Positions 33,711-43,123 of a stretch of DNA of 50,837 nt are shown here, in pieces. Every line of letters starts with the position of its first letter. Position 1 is the first letter of the stretch. This DNA is from Iodobacter sp. BJB302 (GTDB lineage Bacteria > Pseudomonadota > Gammaproteobacteria > Burkholderiales > Chitinibacteraceae): contig NZ_PDZG01000035.1 in the NCBI RefSeq assembly GCF_002735645.1, forward strand, positions 1 to 50,837, read 5' to 3'. The notes beneath the pieces are model-generated. The model saw nothing but the letters and a program-made list of their open reading frames with translations, was not told the origin of the DNA and searched no databases. A program made the position numbers and the translations under genes.

Positions 33711-33732
33711 AGCGCAAGCCATGGCCTGCGCT
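33711..33732 (-). terminator. Terminator of the PfkB kinase gene
   Basis: AGCGCA-GCC pairs with GGC-TGCGCT around the centre AT, preceded by A9 on the plus strand, which gives the T-tract on the minus strand. It lies about 50 bases after the kinase stop. Confidence 0.75.
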
Positions 33733-33785
33733 GATCCGAACAGACGCTATTCATCAATTACGCCTCATCCGTTACCGTCCCGGCA

Positions 33786-34730
33786 TTAAACCGCGGGCAT
33801 CGCAAAACCAAATGCAGCTTCAAAACGAGCGGCCAGCTCTTCACGACTGATGGCATGATTCTGCCCGCCCTTAGTGGCGATCTTAATAGTGCCTAATAAT
33901 GAAGCAAGCCGCCCCGTAGCGGGCCAATCCCAGCCCTGGCTGATTCCATACAAAAGCCCTGCGCGATAAGCATCACCGCACCCTGTTGGATCTAAGACTT
34001 CTTTGGTGGCAACGGCAGGAATATCATGGCAAACGCCATCGGCGTAGATTCTGGAGCCATCCCCTCCCAGCGTAACAATCAAAACTTTCACTGCCATTTG
34101 CAGAGCCTCCAGGCTCAGCCCCGTGGTGTTGAGTACCATTTCCAGCTCGTAATCATTCAGCGTCAGAAAGTCTGCCAGCGAAATCATGCGTAATAGCTCA
34201 TCCCTGCTAAACATCGGCAGGCCCTGGCCCGGGTCAAAAATAAAGGGGATGCCCGCCTCTGCCAATTGCTCGCAATGCTCCTGCATACCCTGCTTGCCAT
34301 CAGGCGAGATAATGGCCAGGCTGACCGGCACTTGCGCATCGCTCACCCGGTTTAAGTGTGAAAAACTCATTGCACCAGGATGAAATGCATTGATCTGATT
34401 ATCATCCAGATCCGTGGTTAAAAAACACTGGCCGGTAAAGGTGTTTTCAACTTCGCGAATATTGCTGCGGCGAATGCCCAGCGTATCGAGGCGCTCCGCA
34501 TAGGGTGCAAAATCGCAGCCAGCGGTGGCCATAATCTGCGGGTCGCCCCCAAGCATTTTCAGGCTATAGGCGATATTGCCCGCGCACCCGCCGAATTCAC
34601 GGCGCATGTCCGGCACCATAAAGGACACCGAAAGCATATGAATTTTTTCTGGAAGGATATGATTTTTAAAACGATCAGGAAAAACCATGATGGTGTCGTA
34701 AGCCATAGAACCGCAGATCAATACAGACAT
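33786..34730 (-). CDS. PfkB family carbohydrate/nucleoside kinase
   Basis: The 314-residue ribokinase-fold kinase has the N-terminal sugar-binding start LICGSMAYDTIMVFPDRF, the GG motif FGGCAGNIAYSLKMLGG (PfkB signature 1) and the C-terminal anion-hole motif DPTGCGDAYRAGLLYGI with the catalytic Asp (PfkB signature 2). The GCGD variant and the overall sequence resemble kinases annotated as adenosine kinase-like. The substrate cannot be named. It stands alone, divergent from a sugar-binding protein gene, which hints at a sugar or nucleoside substrate but does not prove it. Confidence 0.88.
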   Translation of the reverse strand: MSVLICGSMAYDTIMVFPDRFKNHILPEKIHMLSVSFMVPDMRREFGGCAGNIAYSLKMLGGDPQIMATAGCDFAPYAERLDTLGIRRSNIREVENTFTGQCFLTTDLDDNQINAFHPGAMSFSHLNRVSDAQVPVSLAIISPDGKQGMQEHCEQLAEAGIPFIFDPGQGLPMFSRDELLRMISLADFLTLNDYELEMVLNTTGLSLEALQMAVKVLIVTLGGDGSRIYADGVCHDIPAVATKEVLDPTGCGDAYRAGLLYGISQGWDWPATGRLASLLGTIKIATKGGQNHAISREELAARFEAAFGFAMPAV

Positions 34731-35053
34731 CGTTTCATACCTCGCCCAAGGTTAAGCTGGCAATTATAGATTGAAGAAAGTCATTAAAAAGACCATGCAT
34801 TATGAATACAACATATTTATATAAAAAAATGAATATATTGAGCATAGGAAATATCCGGCCTGCAGAAACAACACCATGATATGACTGGCAGCAGGCTTAT
34901 ATTGTTATGACAGGCGTCTACACCCTTACAACAAAAGATGTAAGGCATTTTCATACACAAATAATCTATATTTATTCACACTGTAAAAATGGGCCAAAGT
35001 TTCACAATATCAGCATTGGTCAGCCGTCCAGACCCTTATTTGGAGAAATAGCG
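34731..35053. promoter_or_regulatory. Divergent region PfkB kinase / sugar-binding protein
   Basis: These 323 bases separate two divergent genes and must hold both promoters. GCCTGC at 34858 and GCAGGC at 34891 form a widely spaced inverted repeat. The sequence is AT-rich on the kinase side. No clear regulator site or gene is visible. Confidence 0.35.
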
Positions 35054-36322
35054 ATGAAAAAGAAACTGATTGCCAGTGCAATGATGGTAGCTGGAGTATT
35101 AAGCGCTTCGCCCGTTTTTGCTGCAGAGAAAGTAAAACTGGAATTTTGGACGATGAATATGGCTCCAAAATTCAACCGCTATTTTACGGACCTTACCACT
35201 CAATTTAATCAGAAGAATCCAAATCTGGAGGCGGTCTGGGTTGATATGAACTGGGATCAGATCCAGCCCAAACTGATCGCGGCCATTGCAGCAGGCAACC
35301 CGCCCGCCTTAGTTAATTTTAATGTGCCATGGGTACACGATTTTGCCCGCCAGGGTAATATCCTTGCGCTGGATGAATATCTGGGCGCAGATAAAAATCT
35401 ATATCAGGCCAATGCACTGAATGATGTCACTTATAAAGGGAAAATCTACGCTTTCCCTTGGTATAACTCTGTTTCTGTAATTGCATACAATAAAGAGTTA
35501 TTCAGCAAAGCGGGCATTAAAGCACCACCAAAAAACTTTGATGAATTGCTGGCCCAGGCAAAAACAATTAGTGAAAAAACAAAAACACCTGCTTTTGCAC
35601 CAAAATTATCAGCAGAAAGTGGCGGCAGTTTTATTAACTGGTTTTACTATGCGGGCCTGCCTGTGATTGAAAATGGCAAAGCTGTTTTCAATTCGCCAAA
35701 ACACATTGCTTTATTACAAAAATTTGCTGATTTATATAAAGCAGGCGCAATGCCTAAAGATGTGTTCAAAATGGAATTCGAGCAGGAAATTGCTTCGTAT
35801 AATACGCAAAGAATTGCCATGATGACCACGGCGCCGCAGGCATTAAAACGCACCCAAACCGATAGCAAGGCCATATACGCCAAAACGGACATTGCGCCCT
35901 TCCCGATTGCCGAAGGCAAAATGGCTTTTGGCGGCTGGATGATGGATTACGTGATTCCAACAGGAACAAAATCACCAGCCGACGCAGCCAAATTGGGTAA
36001 ATTTGTAACCAGCGATGCAGCACAGCTGGCTTTCTCTAAAGAAACCGGCACAACATTCCCATCCACTAAGCTAGCAGCAACAGATGGCTATTTTATGTCG
36101 GGAGCGAAGAGTAGCGACCCCGTAGAAAAATCACGCGCTATTGCAGCACAATCCATCGGCAACGCTAAAACGCTAACGCTGGAACCCGGCATTTTGCCAG
36201 ATGAAACCACCATGCAGCGTACATTGCAAAATGAAATACAAGCCGCTATTACCGGCCGCAAATCAGCCAAAGACGCGCTGGATACTGCGGTTAAAAAATG
36301 GAATGAGCGGCTGACAAAATAA
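35054..36322 (+). CDS. Sugar-type ABC transporter solute-binding protein (orphan)
   Basis: The 422-residue family-1 binding protein has a signal peptide (KKKLIASAMMVAGVLSASPVFA) and the mature start EKVKLEFWTMNMAPKFNRYF. Family marks are LIAAIAAGNPPALVNFNVPWVHDFARQGNILALDEYL, YKGKIYAFPWYNSVSVIAYNKELFSKAGI and MAFGGWMMDYVIPTGTKSPADAAKLGKFVTS. The frame opens 147 bases upstream, but the ATG at 35054 has GGAG and starts the signal peptide. No permease or ATPase genes adjoin it; the next gene is convergent after five bases. Sugar specificity is unknown. Confidence 0.9.
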   Translation: MKKKLIASAMMVAGVLSASPVFAAEKVKLEFWTMNMAPKFNRYFTDLTTQFNQKNPNLEAVWVDMNWDQIQPKLIAAIAAGNPPALVNFNVPWVHDFARQGNILALDEYLGADKNLYQANALNDVTYKGKIYAFPWYNSVSVIAYNKELFSKAGIKAPPKNFDELLAQAKTISEKTKTPAFAPKLSAESGGSFINWFYYAGLPVIENGKAVFNSPKHIALLQKFADLYKAGAMPKDVFKMEFEQEIASYNTQRIAMMTTAPQALKRTQTDSKAIYAKTDIAPFPIAEGKMAFGGWMMDYVIPTGTKSPADAAKLGKFVTSDAAQLAFSKETGTTFPSTKLAATDGYFMSGAKSSDPVEKSRAIAAQSIGNAKTLTLEPGILPDETTMQRTLQNEIQAAITGRKSAKDALDTAVKKWNERLTK

Positions 36323-36327
36323 GCACC

Positions 36328-36963
36328 TTAAGGCAGCGCTTTATCTGAGGCGGGATTGGGTTTACGCCCCGCTAAGGCTTCTAAAATCGCCAGTTCGTCA
36401 TCACTATGATTACGAAGTGGCGATTTTTCTACGCCGCCTTTAGCATCCAGCGTCTGCGCTTTATGGTGGCTGGCCTTTACCCGAAAGCGTTTGGCCTGCT
36501 GGTGCATCGGGCTTAAATCAACTTCGCCATAGCAGAGGCAAAAGTAGGTGCTCTGCTCGCTGGCCTCAGCATAAAGCCCCGTACCACGTATCCCCGCCGT
36601 TACCGTTGGGGTAATAATCTGCTTATGCCCTTTAGAAAACACGGCCAGTAAAGCGCCGCTCAACAGGCGTAATCCACTCAGCACCGTCCCTTTTTGCTCC
36701 AGCTGCAAGGTAGTATTAGCGCGCAGCAAATACACATCGCCCTCTGCCCTCACCACCAGCTTTGAATCTGCACCGGTACGTAAATGATCCCCTGCGGCAA
36801 TCGGGTCGCCCACTTTCAATGGCTGATCATTTCGCCACGCCTGCCCTTCAAGCAGCTTCACTTCTCCTAGAGCCCCCGCAGCCCACGCAGGTATAGCCGC
36901 TGTGGCAAGTAAGCTGCTCACCAACATTAAAAACTGCCTGCGCTGTATACAGATATGTTTCAT
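36328..36963 (-). CDS. FecR-domain periplasmic protein with Tat-like signal
   Basis: The 211-residue protein begins with a twin-arginine-like signal (IQRRQFLMLVSSLLATAAIPAWAAG). A FecR domain follows: EVKLLEGQAWRNDQPLKVGDPIAAGDHLRTGADSKLVVRAEGDVYLLRANTTLQLEQ and GLRLLSGALLAVF. The usual FecR membrane helix and N-terminal anti-sigma part are missing, and there is no FecI sigma factor nearby. This is therefore a soluble FecR-fold protein of unknown role, not a classical iron-signalling anti-sigma factor. It ends five bases from the convergent sugar-binding gene. Confidence 0.82.
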   Translation of the reverse strand: MKHICIQRRQFLMLVSSLLATAAIPAWAAGALGEVKLLEGQAWRNDQPLKVGDPIAAGDHLRTGADSKLVVRAEGDVYLLRANTTLQLEQKGTVLSGLRLLSGALLAVFSKGHKQIITPTVTAGIRGTGLYAEASEQSTYFCLCYGEVDLSPMHQQAKRFRVKASHHKAQTLDAKGGVEKSPLRNHSDDELAILEALAGRKPNPASDKALP

Positions 36964-37044
36964 TCACTTACCCCTTGAGTATGGCTTTAACCATAGTCAA
37001 CCAGCCTGAATGTGATAACGTGTTTTTTTGCGCGCAAGAAAAAA

Positions 37045-37082
37045 GCCGCAGCTTCTTCCTGATTCAGGAAAAAGACTGCGGC
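37045..37082 (-). terminator. Terminator of the 5'-nucleotidase gene
   Basis: GCCGCAG and CTGCGGC form the base and TTCCTG/CAGGAA the top of an extended hairpin. A6 precedes it on the plus strand, giving Ts on the minus strand. Confidence 0.8.
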
Positions 37083-37117
37083 CTGATGCATTACGGCTTA
37101 GCGCCGTAAGCCATGAC

Positions 37118-38797
37118 TTAATTCAATACACTGATCCGCTCTGCATTAGGCACGGCAAGCAAAGGATTTTTCTTCAGGTAGTTTTCCAGGGCATCCACAT
37201 CTTGCGGGCCGCCCAGCACGTTTTTACCATTTACAAATTCCAGGTAGCCATCACCGCCCGTAGCCATAAAGTTATTCACAGTCACGCGGTAGCTGGCTTT
37301 AGGATCGATAACCACGCCATTGAGCTTAATGCTGGCAATGTCAATCTTGCTACCATCAGGCTTGCTCTTATCCCATGTGTAGCTAAAGCCTGCTGACACC
37401 TGCATGATTTTGACTGCAGCACCATTCCATTGCTGCTCCAGCACTTTATCTATTTGCTCACCCGTCAGCGTCATCGTTACCAAGGTATTACCAAAGGGCT
37501 GCACGGTAAACAGCTGGCCGTAAGTCACCTTGCCAGCCACGTCTGGTGTTAAATCGGCACGCACGCCACCCGGGTTCATAAAGGAGATTTGCGAAGCGCC
37601 ATTACTCTTATCTGCCGTTGCATCAAGCTGGGCATCGGCAATCACACGGCCCAGTGACATCTCGCCAGCTTTTGTCGCCGTTTTAGTCAGCGCACCGGCG
37701 ATGGTTCCGGCAACACGATCTTTAAGCGGGGAAACCAGCTTCTGGAATTTTTCGATCAGAGAGGTTTGGGTTGCGTCTTTTGGCACATCGCGCGTTACCG
37801 CCAGATTATTGGCGCTCATCTTCGTGACATTGCGGGTTTTTGGATCAATCGTCAGATCGATATCTGTCACCATGCCGCCGTATTGGTAGGCGCTGGTCAC
37901 CAGCTTATCGTTGATTTTGCAATTGTAGGGCTGATGGGTGTGGCCAGAAATCACCACATCGATGGCTTTATCCAGCTTGTTCACGATATCGACAATCGGG
38001 CCGGAAATGCCATTACATTCATTGTATTTTTTATCAGTGGTAATACCACCTTCGTGCAGCAAGACCACGATGGTTTCAACGCCCTGTTTTTGCAGCTCAG
38101 GCACCAGCTTATTGGCGGTTTCTACTTCGTCTTTAAAATCTAAACCCGCAATGCCAGACGGCGTAACAATGCCTGGCGTGCCTTTTAAAGTCATGCCGAT
38201 AAAACCAACTTTTACGCCATTAAATTCTTTGATTTGGTAAGCGGGGAAGAGTGTTTTACCTGTTTTACTGTCTTGCACATTGGCGGCCAGAAACTTAAAT
38301 TTAGCACCTTCAAACTTACCACCAGCACAGCTGGTGCTTGCATCTGCATGGCAGCCACCATTTTGCATGCGCAGTAATTCTGCGCTGCCATCGTCAAATT
38401 CGTGATTTCCTACCGCATTGAATTCCAGACCCAGCGCATTCATCGATTCAATGGTTGGCTCGTCGTGGTAGAGAGCAGAAATCATCGGGCTGGCACCGAT
38501 CAAATCACCGGCAGAAACCACCACATTATTTGGATTTTTAGCCTTAAGGTTTTTAACCCAGGTTGCCAGATATTCAGCCCCCCCCACCGGCACCTTAGTG
38601 GTTTTGCTTGGGTCGGTGGCATCGGGAACTGTCAGGGTGATCGCTCCTGCTTCGATATTGCCGTGAAAATCGTTAATCGCAATCAGCTTAACGTCAACCG
38701 GAGCAGCTACGGCTTCAGGAGCCGCCACATCAGAGTCATTACATGCAGTAAGCGCCAGCGCAATGCTGGCCACAAGCAGGCCATTACGTAAATTCAT
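37118..38797 (-). CDS. 5'-nucleotidase family lipoprotein
   Basis: The 559-residue protein is probably anchored by a lipobox (ASIALALTACNDS). It has the two-domain UshA-type fold. The metallophosphatase half shows IAINDFHGNIE, SAGDLIGASPM, NAVGNHEFDDG, LLHEGGI and SGHTHQPYNC, all metal ligands. The C-terminal substrate-binding half shows MNPGGVRADL, FTVQPFGNTLVTMTLTGEQIDKVLEQQW and NNFMATGGDGYLEF. It hydrolyses nucleotides or related phosphate esters in the periplasm. AAGGG upstream of the ATG at 38797 decides the start over a longer frame. Confidence 0.92.
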   Translation of the reverse strand: MNLRNGLLVASIALALTACNDSDVAAPEAVAAPVDVKLIAINDFHGNIEAGAITLTVPDATDPSKTTKVPVGGAEYLATWVKNLKAKNPNNVVVSAGDLIGASPMISALYHDEPTIESMNALGLEFNAVGNHEFDDGSAELLRMQNGGCHADASTSCAGGKFEGAKFKFLAANVQDSKTGKTLFPAYQIKEFNGVKVGFIGMTLKGTPGIVTPSGIAGLDFKDEVETANKLVPELQKQGVETIVVLLHEGGITTDKKYNECNGISGPIVDIVNKLDKAIDVVISGHTHQPYNCKINDKLVTSAYQYGGMVTDIDLTIDPKTRNVTKMSANNLAVTRDVPKDATQTSLIEKFQKLVSPLKDRVAGTIAGALTKTATKAGEMSLGRVIADAQLDATADKSNGASQISFMNPGGVRADLTPDVAGKVTYGQLFTVQPFGNTLVTMTLTGEQIDKVLEQQWNGAAVKIMQVSAGFSYTWDKSKPDGSKIDIASIKLNGVVIDPKASYRVTVNNFMATGGDGYLEFVNGKNVLGGPQDVDALENYLKKNPLLAVPNAERISVLN

Positions 38798-38921
38798 GGG
38801 AATACCCTTAGGCAGGAAGCAAAAAGTCAGCAAGGCTAAAGATGTTTAGTGACAAAGCCATAACAGATATATGACTAAGCCATGACACAAGCAGCCTTAC
38901 TATACTCTTTCTCCAAGGGTT

Positions 38922-39641
38922 TTACTGCGCAGGCACCAACAGCGCCATTTGCGCCTCAGTTAGATAACACCACTCGCCTTCTGGCAAATCCATTTCAGCC
39001 AGTTTTAAGCCGCCAATCTCAGAGCGTCTTAGTCCCGCGCAATGATTGCCTGCTGCGGCCAGCATGCGTTTTACTTGGTGATATTTGCCCTGCTCCAGCA
39101 CGATTTCTAGCTCATTCTCACCTAGCTTTTTGCAATGCACGGCAGCCAAAGGCGCTGGCTCATCGTTAAGCTGCACACCGGCGATTAACAGCGCGACCAA
39201 TTCATCGCTCACCGGCTCGGCGGTAATGGCGACATAAACCTTAGGTACATGGCGCTTAGGGGATGATTGCGCATGGATAAACGAGCCATCGTCCGACATC
39301 AGCAATAGGCCAGTGGTATCGTGATCTAAACGCCCAACGGGCTGCACTTCACGCCAATTAAATTGCTCTGGCAGAAGCGTCAGCACACCGGGGTGGTGGC
39401 TAGGTTTACGTGAGCATTCAAAATTGGCCGGTTTATTCAGCGCAATATACACATGCTCACGATAGGGCCAGCTTTCACCAAAGATGGCGAGCTCTAGCCC
39501 TGTAGTTTCAAAAGCGAGCTTAAAGTTGCTAACGATTTCACCGTTTACGGCTACTTCACCGTCGGTAATCATCTCGCGACAACCCTTGCGCGTACCAAAA
39601 CCCTGCGATTGCAGGATGCGATCTAATGTTAATTTGCTCAT
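38922..39641 (-). CDS. rsuA: 16S rRNA pseudouridine synthase RsuA
   Basis: It makes pseudouridine 516 in 16S rRNA. The 239-residue protein has an N-terminal S4 RNA-binding domain (LDRILQSQGFGTRKGCREMITDGEVAVNGEIV) and a catalytic domain. The motif PVGRLDHDTTGLLLMSDDG holds the catalytic Asp; ALNKPANFECSRK and LEQGKYHQVKRMLAAAGN are further family blocks. RsuA is preferred over RluB/RluE by length and wording, but exact specificity is inferred. Confidence 0.88.
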   Translation of the reverse strand: MSKLTLDRILQSQGFGTRKGCREMITDGEVAVNGEIVSNFKLAFETTGLELAIFGESWPYREHVYIALNKPANFECSRKPSHHPGVLTLLPEQFNWREVQPVGRLDHDTTGLLLMSDDGSFIHAQSSPKRHVPKVYVAITAEPVSDELVALLIAGVQLNDEPAPLAAVHCKKLGENELEIVLEQGKYHQVKRMLAAAGNHCAGLRRSEIGGLKLAEMDLPEGEWCYLTEAQMALLVPAQ

Positions 39642-39684
39642 GGGCGAATTTTACCGGATACCTCGGCGAGGACCAATAAAAAAA

Positions 39685-39711
39685 CCGCGTTAAGCTCGAG
39701 GCTGAACGCGG
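39685..39711 (-). terminator. Terminator of the GDSL lipoprotein gene
   Basis: CCGCGTT and AACGCGG form a 7-bp stem, with A-rich sequence on one side and CTTTT on the other. It lies between the GDSL stop and the rsuA start. Confidence 0.85.
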
Positions 39712-39729
39712 CTTTTAAATCAAAGACGA

Positions 39730-40920
39730 TTACTTAACGAAGCCAGACGCCATCGCCGTAGCCGCTGCAGTCTTACCCCAAATCCCATGAACTGTAATTG
39801 TTGGATGAATTCCATCTGCAAACAGGTAATTACCATCGGCCCCCACTGCAGCTAGCGTTTTACCGGTACATATTAGTGCCGAGACTTTTTTAGGATCTGT
39901 AGTAGGCGGCAAAGGTGTGGCAGAAGGGGTGGTATCGTTAGTGCACGCCATATTATTTACATTAACCAAGCCATAACTTACAGGACTTGTGGTCACTTTA
40001 GTAAACAGACCCGCCAAGTCAAAAAGAACTACTTTCTTGGCCGCTATTTCACCAGCCAAACCCGCCGCAACCGCCTTGTTGTATTCAGTAGAAAGCGTTG
40101 TAGCCAAACCTTTAAATGAGTCTGGGGCGGCAGCAAATAAAGGAGTCTTACCCAAATCAGGTAGATTGGCGTACACCACCTTAGTAGCCCCCATTGCAAT
40201 CAGTGTTTTTACTTGAGTAACCATCGCAGTTGCATTTTTGCCAATTTCATTAGGCGCTGTAGCCGGATCAATTATTTTTTCCCCTACCCCTGTTAAGAAA
40301 GCAAGGAAGTCATTGCCGCCACCTTCAATCAAGACCAATTGATCGGCATTAAAACTTGTACGTGCCGCTTGATACTTAGCAATCTGCCCTTTCACTGAAA
40401 GTGAGGTTAAATACTGATAACTTGCCCCATTCGGCAGAGTGACCAAGCCATCTTTAACTGGCAAACCCTTGTCATTTATAGTTAGTTCTGTCGCAATTCT
40501 TGCGCCACCTTCTGCGTAAGAACCTCCACCAAGATTATAAATTTTGCCCATCGTGGCAGGTGTGCCAACAGGAGCACCGGTGGCAGGATTAAGACCACTA
40601 AAATTTACCAAACGATTTGGAGTGATATTTAAGCCATATTCGGCAGCAAGAATTTCTGTCCACACCGCACCAGTTGGGGCTGTAGCAGGCTTGGTAGTAA
40701 AACGTAAACCAACCGGAATATCATTCGTTAAATCAGCATCCGCCGTGGTCGGGTTATACGTGCCCACATCGCTCAGGCTATCACCAAAAGAAACAACTTC
40801 TTTGATATTGCGGGTATCCGCCGGGGTGCTTGCATCTCCGCCACCGCCGCACGCGGCGAGCAAGGAGGTCAGTAGCAGAACAGCAAAGGGGCGGCTTGCC
40901 CGTGGCAGTGAAGAATTCAT
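39730..40920 (-). CDS. SGNH/GDSL hydrolase lipoprotein
   Basis: The 396-residue protein has a lipobox signal (FAVLLLTSLLAACGGGG) and the SGNH blocks: SFGDSLSDVGTYN (catalytic Ser), GGGSYAEGGARIA (Gly), LIEGGGNDFLAF (Asn) and DGIHPTITVHG (Asp and His). It probably acts as an esterase or lipase at the outer membrane. The length is that of the hydrolase without an autotransporter domain. GGGAG upstream supports the ATG at 40920. It has its own terminator. Confidence 0.9.
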   Translation of the reverse strand: MNSSLPRASRPFAVLLLTSLLAACGGGGDASTPADTRNIKEVVSFGDSLSDVGTYNPTTADADLTNDIPVGLRFTTKPATAPTGAVWTEILAAEYGLNITPNRLVNFSGLNPATGAPVGTPATMGKIYNLGGGSYAEGGARIATELTINDKGLPVKDGLVTLPNGASYQYLTSLSVKGQIAKYQAARTSFNADQLVLIEGGGNDFLAFLTGVGEKIIDPATAPNEIGKNATAMVTQVKTLIAMGATKVVYANLPDLGKTPLFAAAPDSFKGLATTLSTEYNKAVAAGLAGEIAAKKVVLFDLAGLFTKVTTSPVSYGLVNVNNMACTNDTTPSATPLPPTTDPKKVSALICTGKTLAAVGADGNYLFADGIHPTITVHGIWGKTAAATAMASGFVK

Positions 40921-41395
40921 GTAAATCTCCCGTCTTGTTTTGATTAGCACAAGCCAAAGCCCGATGCTTTTTGTAGTAAACCCACTTGATGCTACGAATC
41001 AAACATGTGTTTGACAAGCCAAACTAGCCTAGGACTATCCCTAAGTCAGACCAAGCCTGTTCAAATTACTGCATAACCAGGGGCAATTGTAAGAAAATAG
41101 CAATATCATTGTGCATCAGCACAATATTCACAGAATGGGCTCCGGCAGCCACTTTATGCTGAATAAAAAGACTTATTCTTCTCCTTGATTATTTACTGAC
41201 CCGGCTTAAAAACTTGCGTATCCTGACAAAAATCTACAAAAAGATTCAGCTCTCCTCTGTCCCTGCCTGGCGGTATTGATGTTTTTAAACGACAAACAAG
41301 CAAAACTCGTCTACTCAAAGTAGCCGCAGATTAAATAAATACAATTTTTATGCTGATATAAATCGATATACGCCCACCAGCCTAAGTAAACGCCA
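40921..41395. other. Intergenic region GDSL gene / TauE-SafE permease
   Basis: These 475 bases hold the promoters of two divergent genes. TTGTGC and GCACAA form a 6-bp dyad with loop ATCA at 41109-41124, flanked by ATAT-type sequence. TTGACA at 41010 could be a -35 element, but no good -10 follows. No gene is visible. Confidence 0.35.
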
Positions 41396-42154
41396 ATGAT
41401 TGAATTGCTCGCCTTATTTATTGTTTCTTTAATCGCCAATACGCTTTCTGCGCTGGCAGGTGGTGGCGCGGGGCTGCTGCAACTGCCTATTCTGTTGTTC
41501 TTAGGCCTGGCGTTTCCTGTGGCACTGGCAACGCATAAAGTAGCTAGTGTGGCGCTGGGGCTGGGGGCCACTTTCAAACATTTAAAAGCAGGCACACTAA
41601 ACTGGCGTTTTTCTTCCTTAGTGCTAGCCAGTGGCTTACCTGGCGTGCTTGTTGGCACCCTGCTGGTCTTGCATATTCCCGAACAATTAACGCTATTTAT
41701 CCTGGCTATTCTGACCAGTGGCTTAGGCCTGTATTCACTGTTTTCTCCGGCTCTTGGCCAGCAGCAGCAAAGCCGCCATCGCAGCGGCTCAAAGCTCTGG
41801 CTGGGTGTGGCAGGTTTATTTTTTATTGGCGTACTGAATGGCTCTTTTACCTCAGGCACCGGCCTGTTTGTCACGCTGTGGTTGGTGCACTGGTTTGGTA
41901 TGGATTACAAACAGGCAGTGGCTTACACCATGGTTTTGGTAGGGCTGTTCTGGAACAGCGCCGGAGCTATTTCGCTGGCACTGCAAGCTGGCGTTTACTG
42001 GCCGTGGATTCCCGTCTTGCTGCTGGCCTCTGCCATGGGCGGCTATCTGGGCGCACACTGGGGATTAAAGCAGGGTAATCAGATGATTAAACGCTGCTTT
42101 GAAAGTGTCACTATTCTGACAGGAATATCACTACTGATTAAAGCTCTGCATTAA
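41396..42154 (+). CDS. TauE/SafE family sulfite exporter-type permease
   Basis: The 252-residue membrane protein has about eight helices in two repeated halves. It shows the family start (IVSLIANTLSALAGGGAGLLQLPILLFLG), the second-half repeat (FFIGVLNGSFTSGTGLFVTLWLVHWFGMDYKQAVAYTMVL) and GGYLGAHWGLKQGNQMIKRCFE near the end. The family exports sulfite, sulfonates and related anions, but the substrate here is unknown. The ribosome binding site is weak. It may share a transcript with nudC 46 bases downstream. Confidence 0.88.
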   Translation: MIELLALFIVSLIANTLSALAGGGAGLLQLPILLFLGLAFPVALATHKVASVALGLGATFKHLKAGTLNWRFSSLVLASGLPGVLVGTLLVLHIPEQLTLFILAILTSGLGLYSLFSPALGQQQQSRHRSGSKLWLGVAGLFFIGVLNGSFTSGTGLFVTLWLVHWFGMDYKQAVAYTMVLVGLFWNSAGAISLALQAGVYWPWIPVLLLASAMGGYLGAHWGLKQGNQMIKRCFESVTILTGISLLIKALH

Positions 42155-42200
42155 GATACTGGCATTGCACAACCGCCTGACTCACTTTAAAGAATTGGCC

Positions 42201-43016
42201 ATGCTTCCCACCGCGTTTATTCCTGAATACAAACATCTGCCAGCCAGCGCAAACAGTCTTTGCCTGGCTTTTATCGGCGATCAGCTTCTGGTGTTTCCCG
42301 ACGGCCGCCTGCCAGAGCACCACAATTTGCCTGCCCACGATGGCGCTGAAATTTCAGTACAAATTGGCAGTGTGGCGGGCCAGTCATGTGTGCTGATGGC
42401 CTGGCATAAAGACACACCCTATGCAACAGATCTGCAAGCCATTGGCCTGCGAGCGGCTTGGGGCTTAATTGAAGACAGCCATTATTGGATTGCGGCAAGG
42501 GCACAGCAATTGCTAACCTTCGACAGGCAGCATCGCTTTTGTGGCTGCTGCGGCACAGCAACCACCAGGATGAATAAAGAAACCGCCAGAGAGTGTCCGG
42601 CCTGCCTGCACCGTGCTTATCCCAGAGTCTCACCTGCAATTATGGTACTGATTAAGAAAGACCGGCAGCTGCTGCTGGCCCGCTCTCCCCATTTTCGCCC
42701 AGGCGTTTACAGCGCGCTGGCCGGCTTTGTAGAGGCCGGTGAAAGCTGCGAAGAGGCTGTTTTTCGCGAAATTTATGAAGAGGTAGGGGTAAAAGTCTCC
42801 AACCTGAGCTGGTTTGGCAGCCAAAGTCATCCTTTTCCGCACTCTTTAATGCTGGCTTTTATCGCAGATTACGTTTCGGGGGAGATCACACCGCAGGAAG
42901 GAGAGATCGAAGATGCGCAGTGGTTTGGCCTAGAAAACCTGCCCGAGCTGCCTGGAAAATCCAGTATTGCTTATCACCTGATCCAGGCGGGTTTAGCAAA
43001 AATAGCCCATGAATAA
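42201..43016 (+). CDS. nudC: NAD(H) diphosphatase NudC
   Basis: It hydrolyses NADH and removes NAD caps from RNA (known for NudC). The 271-residue protein has the zinc site CGCCGTATTRMNKETARECPAC. The Nudix box is GFVEAGESCEEAVFREIYEEVGV, with all Glu residues present. The NADH-specific motif follows as SQSHPFPHSLM. In the usual SQPWPFPxS the Pro-Trp is conserved; here it is Ser-His. An upstream TTG (42165) is possible; I chose the ATG at 42201. Confidence 0.9.
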   Translation: MLPTAFIPEYKHLPASANSLCLAFIGDQLLVFPDGRLPEHHNLPAHDGAEISVQIGSVAGQSCVLMAWHKDTPYATDLQAIGLRAAWGLIEDSHYWIAARAQQLLTFDRQHRFCGCCGTATTRMNKETARECPACLHRAYPRVSPAIMVLIKKDRQLLLARSPHFRPGVYSALAGFVEAGESCEEAVFREIYEEVGVKVSNLSWFGSQSHPFPHSLMLAFIADYVSGEITPQEGEIEDAQWFGLENLPELPGKSSIAYHLIQAGLAKIAHE

Positions 43017-43123
43017 CAAGCCAGGCTCAGGCAGATTCAAATCTTAAACCACAGCACAGGATAAAGTGTTTCAAGGCAGAAAGCTGTTTTCATAAGCACA
43101 AACAGGCAGAAGGCAATCTCAGA

